A stretch of 5,444 bases of DNA from Flavobacteriaceae bacterium (GTDB lineage Bacteria; Bacteroidota; Bacteroidia; Flavobacteriales; Flavobacteriaceae), in contig PAUJ01000017.1 in the NCBI GenBank assembly GCA_002713705.1, positions 92,562 through 98,005 on the forward strand, written 5' to 3'. The notes under the pieces were generated by a model. The model was given only the letters and a program-made list of their open reading frames with translations, did no database searches and was not told the origin of the DNA. Below are positions 1 to 5,199 of this stretch, piece by piece (the stretch's first letter is position 1; each line of letters begins with the position of its first letter). The translations under genes were made by a program, and so were the position numbers.

Positions 1-38
1 GACTCTTTTAAATACTTTAAAAAATTAATTTATTAGGG

Positions 39-69
39 TTGTTTTTACATAAAATTATTTCTACATTTG
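39..69 (+). promoter_or_regulatory. Bacteroidota-type promoter for the rpsL operon
   Basis: Seen: TTG at 39-41 and TACATTTG at 62-69, separated by 20 nt. This is an exact match to the -33/-7 pattern TTG...TAnnTTTG known for the primary sigma factor of Bacteroidota. Transcription would be expected to start a few bases after position 69, roughly 73-77, leaving an rpsL leader of about 35-40 nt. Just upstream, positions 6-22 form an A/T-tract inverted repeat (TTTTAAA, 3-nt gap, TTTAAAA), which could act as an UP-like element, although such repeats are common in AT-rich DNA. Positions 1-38 hold no gene that I can see. The start site is inferred. Confidence 0.82.
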
Positions 70-72
70 CAA

Positions 73-88
73 ACCCTTAAAAAAGGGT
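73..88 (+). promoter_or_regulatory. Small hairpin at the 5' end of the rpsL transcript
   Basis: Seen: ACCCTT (73-78) pairs with AAGGGT (83-88), giving a perfect 6-bp stem closed by an AAAA loop. It sits immediately after the predicted -7 element, so it would form the very 5' end of the mRNA. No T-run follows on either strand, so it is a poor intrinsic terminator. Possible roles are protection of the 5' end or part of a short regulatory leader; both are inference. Confidence 0.5.
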
Positions 89-111
89 ATTTTATTATAT
101 AAAAAGTTTAT

Positions 112-486
112 ATGCCAACAATTTCACAATTAGTACGAAAAGGAAGAGCCAAAATAACCAAGAAGAGTAAATCGGCTGCTTTAGATTCGTGTCCTCAAAG
201 AAGAGGGGTGTGTACACGTGTGTATACTACTACGCCAAAAAAACCAAATTCTGCAATGCGTAAAGTTGCAAGAGTAAGGTTGACAAATGGCAAGGAAGTA
301 AATGCGTACATCCCAGGTGAGGGTCACAATTTACAAGAGCACTCGATAGTATTGGTTAGAGGTGGAAGGGTAAAAGATTTGCCAGGTGTTAGATATCATA
401 TCGTTCGTGGAGCTTTAGACACCGCTGGTGTTGAAGGTAGAACACAACGTAGGTCTAAATACGGTGCAAAACGCCCTAAAAAGTAA
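112..486 (+). CDS. rpsL: 30S ribosomal protein S12 (uS12)
   Basis: S12 lies at the 30S decoding centre and helps check codon-anticodon pairing and set accuracy. The 124-residue product is the usual length and matches the family throughout. The loop TTTPKKPNS (39-47) contains Lys43, and RGGRVKDLPGVRY (83-95) contains Lys88 and Asp89, the aspartate that is methylthiolated in E. coli by RimO. Lys43 and Lys88 are the common sites of streptomycin-resistance changes and both are wild type here. The basic C-terminus RSKYGAKRPKK is typical. The ATG at 112 gives the canonical start MPTISQLVRKGR. No Shine-Dalgarno sequence is visible; the region before the start is A/T-rich. It is the first gene of the operon, about 43 nt after the promoter, and is followed 25 nt later by rpsG. 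Confidence 0.98.
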   Translation: MPTISQLVRKGRAKITKKSKSAALDSCPQRRGVCTRVYTTTPKKPNSAMRKVARVRLTNGKEVNAYIPGEGHNLQEHSIVLVRGGRVKDLPGVRYHIVRGALDTAGVEGRTQRRSKYGAKRPKK

Positions 487-511
487 AATTTAAAAGTTTT
501 AAAGAGAAGAC

Positions 512-988
512 ATGAGAAAAAAAGCAGCCAAAAAAAGACCGCTTTTACCGGATCCAAAGTTTAACGACCAGTTAGTAACTCGTTTCGTTAATAATTTAAT
601 GTGGAACGGAAAAAAATCGGTGGCTTTCAAAGTATTTTATGATGCGATTGCCATTGTAGAAGAAAAGAATCAAGACGAAGAAAAAACTGCACTTGAATTG
701 TGGAAAGACGCTTTGTCTAATGTAATGCCTCACGTAGAGGTTCGTAGTCGTAGAATTGGAGGGGCAACCTTTCAAATTCCAAGGCAAATACGCCCAGACA
801 GAAAAGTTTCAACAGCTATGAAATGGTTAATCCTATTCTCTAGAAAAAGAAACGAAAAGTCCATGGCGCAAAAACTAGCTGCAGAAATCTTAGCTGCTGC
901 TAAAGAAGAAGGTGCAGCTGTTAAAAAACGTGTGGATACACACAAAATGGCAGATGCAAATAAAGCATTTTCACATTTTAGATTCTAG
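512..988 (+). CDS. rpsG: 30S ribosomal protein S7 (uS7)
   Basis: S7 nucleates assembly of the 30S head by binding the 3' major domain of 16S rRNA and borders the E and P sites. The 158-residue product has normal family length. Visible signatures are the basic N-terminus, PDPKF (13-17), NGKKS (32-36), the conserved block around PHVEVRSRRIGG (73-84), and the C-terminal MADANKAFSHFRF, equivalent to MAEANKAFAHYRW of E. coli. The ATG at 512 is preceded by a purine-rich stretch (AAAGAGAAGA) rather than a clear Shine-Dalgarno sequence. It lies 25 nt after rpsL and only 3 nt before fusA, so translational coupling to fusA is likely. In E. coli S7 is the autogenous repressor of the str operon, acting in the rpsL-rpsG spacer; here that spacer is only 25 nt and lacks an obvious complex fold, so the same mechanism looks doubtful. 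Confidence 0.98.
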   Translation: MRKKAAKKRPLLPDPKFNDQLVTRFVNNLMWNGKKSVAFKVFYDAIAIVEEKNQDEEKTALELWKDALSNVMPHVEVRSRRIGGATFQIPRQIRPDRKVSTAMKWLILFSRKRNEKSMAQKLAAEILAAAKEEGAAVKKRVDTHKMADANKAFSHFRF

Positions 989-991
989 AAA

Positions 992-3124
992 ATGGCACAA
1001 AGAGATTTAAAATATACAAGAAATATAGGGATTGCTGCGCACATTGATGCCGGTAAAACTACTACTACAGAACGCGTATTGTATTATACGGGTGTAAGTC
1101 ACAAAATTGGAGAAGTACATGATGGTGCGGCTACCATGGACTGGATGGAACAAGAGCAGGAAAGAGGAATTACTATTACTTCTGCCGCAACAACTTGTAC
1201 TTGGCAGTTTCCATTGGAAAATGCAGAAATGCTTCCAGATACTAAAGATTACCACTTTAATATTATTGATACTCCTGGTCACGTAGACTTTACGGTTGAA
1301 GTTAATCGTTCGCTTCGTGTGCTTGATGGGTTGGTATTTTTATTTAGCGCTGTTGATGGTGTAGAACCTCAATCAGAAACAAATTGGAGACTTGCTGATA
1401 ACTACAAAGTACCAAGAATTGGTTTTGTAAATAAAATGGACCGTCAAGGATCAGATTTTATGATGGTTTGTAATCAAGTAAAGGAAATGCTGGGTTCTAA
1501 TGCAGTACCAATTGTTTTAAATATTGGAGATGAAGAGGATTTTAGAGGTATTGTAGACCTAGTTAAGAATAGAGCTATAGTTTGGCATGATGAAGGGATG
1601 GGGGCAAAGTTTGATGTTGTTGAAATTCCTGATAATTTGAAAGAAGAAGCTAAAAATCTTCGTGGTAAACTTATTGAAGAAGTTGCTGCTTATGATGAGG
1701 ATCTACTAGAAAAATATATGGAAGACGAAGATTCAATTACGGAAGATGAAGTGCATGCTGCGCTTCGTGCTGCGGTAATGGATATGTCTATCATTCCTAT
1801 GATCTGTGGTTCAGCTTTTAAAAACAAAGGAGTACAGTTTTTATTGGATGCAGTTTGTCGTTATTTACCATCACCATTAGATAAAGAGGCTATTGTTGGT
1901 ACAAATCCCGATACAGATCAAGAAGAATTAAGAAGGCCAGATGTAAATGAACCTTTTGCTGCTTTAGCATTTAAAATAGCAACGGATCCTTTTGTGGGAA
2001 GACTTGCTTTTTTCCGTGCTTATTCTGGTAGACTAGAAGCTGGTTCTTATGTATTGAATAACCGTTCCGGAAAAAAAGAACGTATTTCGCGTATCTATCA
2101 AATGCACGCTAACAAACAAAATGCTATTAGTTTTATTGAAGCAGGAGATATTGGAGCAGCGGTAGGATTTAAAAGTATTAAAACTGGAGATACTTTATCT
2201 GATGAAAAACATCCAATAATTTTAGAAAGTATGGATTTCCCAGACCCTGTAATAGGAATTGCTGTGGAACCAAAAACTAAAGCGGATGTTGATAAATTAG
2301 GTATGGCCTTGGCAAAACTTGCTGAAGAAGATCCAACATTTACAGTTAGAACAGATGAGGCATCGGGACAGACAATTATTTCTGGAATGGGCGAGCTTCA
2401 CTTAGATATTATTGTTGATCGTTTAAAACGTGAATTTAAAGTGGAAGTTAACCAAGGGAAACCTCAGGTTGAATATAAAGAAACTATTACACGTGAAGCT
2501 AATCATAGAGAAACTTACAAGAAACAATCTGGTGGTCGTGGAAAGTTTGGTGATATTGTGTTTACATTAGAGCCTGCTGAAGAAGGAAAAACGGGATTAG
2601 AATTTATAAATAAAATTAAAGGAGGTAATGTTCCTAAAGAATTTATACCTTCTGTAGAAAAAGGTTTCAAAATGGCTATGGTAAATGGTCCATTGGCTGG
2701 ATTCGAGGTAGATAGTATGAAGGTAACTTTAACAGATGGATCCTACCATGATGTGGATTCAGATCAATTGTCTTTTGAATTAGCTGCAAAACTTGGGTTT
2801 AAATCAGCTGCTAAAAAAGCAGGTGCTGTAATTTTAGAACCAATAATGAAACTAGAGGTTCTTACTCCCGAAGAAAATATGGGAGATATTGTTGGAGATC
2901 TTAACCGTCGTCGTGGCCAATTAAGCGACATGGGAGATCGTTCGGGATCTAAAGTAATTAAAGCTACAGTTCCATTATCTGAAATGTTTGGATATGTAAC
3001 TACTTTAAGAACCTTATCATCTGGTAGAGCAACTTCAACAATGGAATTTTCACACTATGCAGAAACTCCTTCTAACATATCAGAAGAAGTGATTGCAACA
3101 GCAAGAGGAACAGTTAACGCTTAA
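992..3124 (+). CDS. fusA: Translation elongation factor G (EF-G)
   Basis: EF-G is the GTPase that drives tRNA-mRNA translocation and, with ribosome recycling factor, splits post-termination ribosomes. At 710 residues it is a full-length family member. The GTP-binding domain shows AHIDAGKT (16-23), RGITI (58-62, switch I), DTPGH (93-97, with catalytic His97), NKMD (147-150) and SAF (274-276). Domains II and III follow (roughly 310-485). Domain IV (about 490-610) contains QSGGRGKFG and the tip loop SYHDVDS with His586, equivalent to the decoding-site histidine of other EF-Gs. Domain V contains PLSEMFGY (from 661). All GTPase residues are present, so this is the canonical enzyme and not the divergent second EF-G found in some Bacteroidota. 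The start codon lies 3 nt after the rpsG stop (TAGAAAATG). The next gene, 10 nt on, is rpsJ; no tuf gene follows. Confidence 0.98.
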   Translation: MAQRDLKYTRNIGIAAHIDAGKTTTTERVLYYTGVSHKIGEVHDGAATMDWMEQEQERGITITSAATTCTWQFPLENAEMLPDTKDYHFNIIDTPGHVDFTVEVNRSLRVLDGLVFLFSAVDGVEPQSETNWRLADNYKVPRIGFVNKMDRQGSDFMMVCNQVKEMLGSNAVPIVLNIGDEEDFRGIVDLVKNRAIVWHDEGMGAKFDVVEIPDNLKEEAKNLRGKLIEEVAAYDEDLLEKYMEDEDSITEDEVHAALRAAVMDMSIIPMICGSAFKNKGVQFLLDAVCRYLPSPLDKEAIVGTNPDTDQEELRRPDVNEPFAALAFKIATDPFVGRLAFFRAYSGRLEAGSYVLNNRSGKKERISRIYQMHANKQNAISFIEAGDIGAAVGFKSIKTGDTLSDEKHPIILESMDFPDPVIGIAVEPKTKADVDKLGMALAKLAEEDPTFTVRTDEASGQTIISGMGELHLDIIVDRLKREFKVEVNQGKPQVEYKETITREANHRETYKKQSGGRGKFGDIVFTLEPAEEGKTGLEFINKIKGGNVPKEFIPSVEKGFKMAMVNGPLAGFEVDSMKVTLTDGSYHDVDSDQLSFELAAKLGFKSAAKKAGAVILEPIMKLEVLTPEENMGDIVGDLNRRRGQLSDMGDRSGSKVIKATVPLSEMFGYVTTLRTLSSGRATSTMEFSHYAETPSNISEEVIATARGTVNA

Positions 3125-3134
3125 TATTAAGGCA

Positions 3135-3440
3135 ATGAGTCAAAAAATTAGAATAAAGCTAAAATCTTACGATCATAACTTAGTAGACAAATCTGCTGAA
3201 AAAATTGTTAAGACTGTAAAAAGTACAGGAGCAGTTGTAACGGGACCAATTCCTTTACCAACTCATAAAAAAATATTTACCGTATTGCGTTCACCGCATG
3301 TAAATAAAAAGAGTAGAGAACAATTTCAATTAAGTTCTTACAAAAGACTTTTAGATATTTATAGTTCTTCGTCAAAAACAATTGATGCTTTGATGAAACT
3401 AGAATTACCGAGTGGTGTAGAAGTAGAGATTAAAGTTTAA
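3135..3440 (+). CDS. rpsJ: 30S ribosomal protein S10 (uS10, NusE)
   Basis: S10 is a 30S head protein and, as NusE, pairs with NusB in transcription antitermination and links RNA polymerase to the ribosome through NusG. The 101-residue product is of normal length. Visible signatures are KIRIKLKSYDHNLVDKSA at the N-terminus, VVTGPIPLPT (34-43) and RSPHVNKKSREQF (52-64), which covers the ribosome-embedded loop. The open frame extends upstream to 3093 inside fusA, but those 14 extra residues (MQQQEEQLTLNIKA) do not resemble S10; the ATG at 3135 gives the canonical start MSQKIRIKL. An AAGG at 3129-3132 is the closest thing to a Shine-Dalgarno in the window. It is 10 nt after fusA and is followed by a 195-nt gap with a terminator, so it is the last gene of the first block rather than the first gene of the S10 block as in E. 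coli. Confidence 0.98.
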   Translation: MSQKIRIKLKSYDHNLVDKSAEKIVKTVKSTGAVVTGPIPLPTHKKIFTVLRSPHVNKKSREQFQLSSYKRLLDIYSSSSKTIDALMKLELPSGVEVEIKV

Positions 3441-3486
3441 ATTGAAGTGGTTAACATTCATACCAATAGTATGAATTTAATCAATT
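3440..3486 (+). promoter_or_regulatory. Bulged hairpin directly after the rpsJ stop codon
   Basis: Seen: AATTGA (3440-3445) pairs with TCAATT (3481-3486); a one-sided AGTGG bulge (3446-3450) follows; TTAA (3451-3454) pairs with TTAA (3477-3480); C3455 is bulged; and ATTCATAC (3456-3463) pairs with GTATGAAT (3469-3476) around a 5-nt loop CAATA. In total this is 18 Watson-Crick pairs. There is no T-run after it, so it is not an intrinsic terminator by itself. The asymmetric purine bulge in a defined stem is the kind of shape ribosomal proteins bind, but a simple role in protecting the rpsJ mRNA 3' end is also possible. Confidence 0.6.
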
Positions 3487-3548
3487 AGCAAACGCTTAAT
3501 ACATGTCTGGAGCTTGAATGCAAAGGAAAAACGGAAAAAAATAATATT

Positions 3549-3581
3549 CAGGATTGAATTTATTTTAATCCTGTTTTTTTT
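3549..3581 (+). terminator. Intrinsic terminator between rpsJ and rplC
   Basis: Seen: CAGGATT (3549-3555) pairs with AATCCTG (3567-3573). The stem extends inward by a G-U and two A-U pairs to give 10 bp around the 5-nt loop TTTAT, and is followed directly by eight T residues (3574-3581). An A-rich run lies just before it. This meets every criterion for a Rho-independent terminator on the + strand. It would end transcripts coming from the rpsL promoter, either completely or, if conditional, as an attenuator for rplC. Confidence 0.88.
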
Positions 3582-3610
3582 AGACAACATTTTAGAATAA
3601 AAGAGTAAAT

Positions 3611-3635
3611 AATTAATAATTAATAAATAATAAAT
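3611..3635 (+). repeat. Tandem 7-nt AT repeat abutting the rplC start
   Basis: Seen: AATTAAT (3611-3617), AATTAAT (3618-3624), AAATAAT (3625-3631) and a partial AAAT (3632-3635) that touches the rplC ATG at 3636. The whole tract lacks G and C, so the ribosome landing zone should be single-stranded, which fits Shine-Dalgarno-independent initiation in Bacteroidota. It may be simple AT-rich drift. Confidence 0.6.
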
Positions 3636-4247
3636 ATGTCTGGGTTAATTGGAAGAAAGATAGGTATGACAAGTATCTTTGACGCAAACGGTAAGAATAT
3701 GCCGTGTACCGTTATTGAAGCAGGTCCCTGTGTTGTTACCCAAGTCAGAACTAAAGAAGCTGACGGGTATGAAGCTCTTCAACTTGGTTTCGATGACAAA
3801 AAGACTGCCACAAAAGCTGCTCAAGGGCATGCTAAGAAAGCAGGAAGCGCTGTTAAGCGTAAAGTTGTAGAATTCCAAGGATTTGAAGAAGATTATAATT
3901 TAGGCGACACTATAACAGTGGAGCATTTTAAAGAAGGGGAGTTTGTTGATATTTCAGGAACTTCAAAAGGAAAAGGATTTCAAGGTGTTGTAAAACGTCA
4001 TGGTTTTGCTGGTGTAGGTCAAGCGACTCACGGTCAGCACAATCGATTAAGAGCTCCTGGATCAATTGGTGCAGCTTCATATCCTGCAAGAGTATTTAAG
4101 GGTATGCGTATGGCTGGGCAAATGGGTAATGAAAAAGTAAAAGTACAAAACCTAAGAGTGTTGAAAGTAGTTGCTGAAAAGAACTTACTTGTTGTCAAAG
4201 GATGTATTCCTGGAGCAAAAAATGCTTATGTAACTATTCAGAAATAA
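3636..4247 (+). CDS. rplC: 50S ribosomal protein L3 (uL3)
   Basis: L3 is one of the two 50S assembly initiators, and its central extension reaches close to the peptidyl-transferase centre. The 203-residue product has normal length. It begins MSGLIGRKIGMTSIF, the classic L3 start, carries SGTSKGKGFQGVVKRHGF (107-124) and the loop RAPGSIGAASYPARVFKG (139-156), then MAGQMGNEKV. Where E. coli L3 has the glutamine methylated by PrmB (Gln150), the aligned residue here is Ser148, so that modification cannot occur at this site. No Shine-Dalgarno sequence is visible; the upstream 25 nt are a pure A/T repeat. It heads the second block, after the terminator at 3549-3581, and its TAA stop overlaps the rplD start by one base. 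Confidence 0.98.
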   Translation: MSGLIGRKIGMTSIFDANGKNMPCTVIEAGPCVVTQVRTKEADGYEALQLGFDDKKTATKAAQGHAKKAGSAVKRKVVEFQGFEEDYNLGDTITVEHFKEGEFVDISGTSKGKGFQGVVKRHGFAGVGQATHGQHNRLRAPGSIGAASYPARVFKGMRMAGQMGNEKVKVQNLRVLKVVAEKNLLVVKGCIPGAKNAYVTIQK

Positions 4248-4251
4248 TGAA
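4240..4251 (+). promoter_or_regulatory. Overlapping stop/start (TAATG) of rplC and rplD
   Basis: The rplC stop TAA (4245-4247) shares its last A with the rplD start ATG (4247-4249). Such an overlap normally couples translation, with terminating ribosomes re-initiating on the next gene and keeping L3 and L4 output equal. The 12-mer AGAAATAATGAA around it recurs exactly at the rplD-rplW junction (4875-4886). Confidence 0.8.
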
Positions 4252-4876
4252 GGTAGCAGTATTAGATAAAAACGGAAAAGACACAGGTAGAAAGGTAGAC
4301 CTTTCTAAAGATGTGTTTGGAATTGAGCCTAATAATCATGCGCTATATCTTGACGTAAAGCAATATCTTGCAAATCAAAGACAAGGTACGCACAAGTCTA
4401 AAGAACGTGCAGAGATTACTGGAAGTACAAGAAAAATAAAGAAACAAAAAGGAACTGGTACCGCCCGTGCGGGAAGTATCAAGTCTGGTGTTTTTAGAGG
4501 TGGTGGTAGAATGTTTGGTCCAAGACCAAGAAATTATTCTTTCAAATTAAATAAGAATCTAAAAAGATTAGCGCGTCGTTCTGCTTTGAGTATCAAAGCA
4601 AATGAAAAAGCAATAGTTGTATTAGAGGATCTTAATTTTGATTCACCAAAAACTAAAGAATTTACAGCGGTATTAAAGTCTTTAGGCTTGGATGCTAAAA
4701 AATCTTTATTTGTGTTGGGAGAGTCAAATAATAATCTATATTTGTCGTCTCGTAATTTGAAAAGCACTGAAGTGTTAACTAACTCTCACTTAAGTACATA
4801 CAAAATAATGAATGCAAACAGCCTAGTGTTGTTTGAAAGTTCATTAGAAGGAATCGAGTCAAACTTAAGTAATTAG
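4247..4876 (+). CDS. rplD: 50S ribosomal protein L4 (uL4)
   Basis: L4 has a globular domain on the 50S surface and a long loop that forms part of the exit-tunnel constriction together with L22. The product is 209 residues, normal for this phylum. The N-terminus is MKVAVLDKNGKDTG; the tunnel loop spans roughly 44-95 and contains QKGTGTARAGSIKSGVFRGGG. Lys68 in that motif matches E. coli Lys63, a site of macrolide-resistance changes, and is wild type. The frame is open upstream to 4202 inside rplC, but those 15 residues are not L4-like; the ATG at 4247 is the canonical start and forms a TAATG overlap with rplC. In E. coli L4 represses its own operon, which makes it a reasonable suspect as ligand for the leader upstream of rplC. 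rplW follows after 5 nt. Confidence 0.98.
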   Translation: MKVAVLDKNGKDTGRKVDLSKDVFGIEPNNHALYLDVKQYLANQRQGTHKSKERAEITGSTRKIKKQKGTGTARAGSIKSGVFRGGGRMFGPRPRNYSFKLNKNLKRLARRSALSIKANEKAIVVLEDLNFDSPKTKEFTAVLKSLGLDAKKSLFVLGESNNNLYLSSRNLKSTEVLTNSHLSTYKIMNANSLVLFESSLEGIESNLSN

Positions 4877-4881
4877 AAATA

Positions 4882-5172
4882 ATGAATATCTTAATTAAAC
4901 CTATCATAACAGAAAAAGCTACGGCTGATGTTGAAAATTTCAACAGATATACTTTTGTAGTTAATCCAAAGGCGAATAAGGTAGAAATTAAAAAAGCGGT
5001 GGAAGCTGCTTATGAAGTTTCGGTTACTAAAGTTCGTACTTTAAATGTCCGCCCAGATAGAAAAACTCGTCATACAAAGACGGGTATTCAAACTGGTAAA
5101 ACTAATGCAGTTAAGAAAGCAATAGTACAGTTGGCGGAAGGTGATGCAATAGATTTTTACAGTAACATCTAA
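4882..5172 (+). CDS. rplW: 50S ribosomal protein L23 (uL23)
   Basis: L23 binds domain III of 23S rRNA beside the exit of the nascent-peptide tunnel and is the docking site for trigger factor and the signal recognition particle. The 96-residue product is typical in length. It opens with IKPIITEKAT (5-14); Glu11 aligns with E. coli Glu18, the trigger-factor contact, and is conserved. The middle YEVSVTKVRTLNVRPDRKTR and the basic loop that follows are standard, as is the end with AIVQLAEGDAIDFY. The start lies 5 nt after rplD in the context TAGAAATAATGAA, favouring coupled translation. The stop codon sits inside a small hairpin (5167-5185), and rplB begins 27 nt later. Confidence 0.97.
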   Translation: MNILIKPIITEKATADVENFNRYTFVVNPKANKVEIKKAVEAAYEVSVTKVRTLNVRPDRKTRHTKTGIQTGKTNAVKKAIVQLAEGDAIDFYSNI

Positions 5173-5185
5173 GTTTAGCTTAGAT
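5167..5185 (+). promoter_or_regulatory. Small hairpin spanning the rplW stop codon
   Basis: Seen: ATCTAAG (5167-5173) pairs with CTTAGAT (5179-5185), a perfect 7-bp stem with a TTTAG loop. The rplW TAA stop (5170-5172) is within the 5' arm, and rplB starts 14 nt after the stem. No T-run follows, so it is not a terminator. A translating ribosome would open it; it could modulate re-initiation at rplB, or be chance. Confidence 0.4.
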
Positions 5186-5199
5186 TAATTAGACAAAAA

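Larger units (their letters stand above)
3441..3635 (+). promoter_or_regulatory. rpsJ-rplC intergenic leader, candidate attenuator region
   Basis: This 195-nt gap is by far the longest between genes in the cluster. In order it contains a bulged hairpin (3440-3486), a central stretch with three minimal reading frames (3471-3488, 3503-3517, 3518-3544), an intrinsic terminator (3549-3581) and an unstructured AT-rich tract up to the rplC start. I find no TAnnTTTG element anywhere in it. The layout (structured element, then terminator, then an L3-L4 operon) is what an autogenous ribosomal-protein leader or attenuator would look like. In E. coli the S10 operon is controlled by L4 through an attenuator, but upstream of rpsJ. 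Regulation here is inference; the individual structures are seen directly. Confidence 0.55.

Noticed and set aside
73..88. Hairpin upstream of rpsL as the terminator of a preceding gene
   Set aside because: No T-run follows on either strand, and it lies downstream of the promoter, where a constitutive terminator would silence the operon.
596..787. Open frame of 63 codons on the - strand inside rpsG; similar antisense frames lie at 1007-1282, 3645-3878 and 4534-4767
   Set aside because: All are antisense shadows of strongly conserved ribosomal or EF-G genes, with no recognisable protein features and no promoter seen for them.
1551..1584. TTG followed by TATAGTTTG inside fusA, resembling a promoter
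   Set aside because: The spacing within the -7 element is off by one base from TAnnTTTG, and there is no gene start nearby that needs it.
3093..3134. In-frame upstream ATG that would add 14 residues to S10
   Set aside because: The extra residues overlap the end of fusA, are not S10-like, and the ATG at 3135 gives the canonical MSQKIRIKL start.
3649..3681. TTG at 3649-3651 and TATCTTTG at 3674-3681, a promoter-like match inside rplC
   Set aside because: The -7 element fits TAnnTTTG and the 22-nt spacing is within the allowed range, but it lies within the first codons of rplC and could not drive that gene. In AT-rich DNA of this length a few TAnnTTTG matches are expected by chance.
3679..3870. 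Open frame of 63 codons on the + strand in another frame of rplC
   Set aside because: It lies entirely within the conserved L3 gene and its translation has no family resemblance.
4202..4246. In-frame upstream ATG that would add 15 residues to L4
   Set aside because: It overlaps the end of rplC in another frame and the residues do not match L4; the ATG at 4247 gives the usual start and a TAATG overlap.
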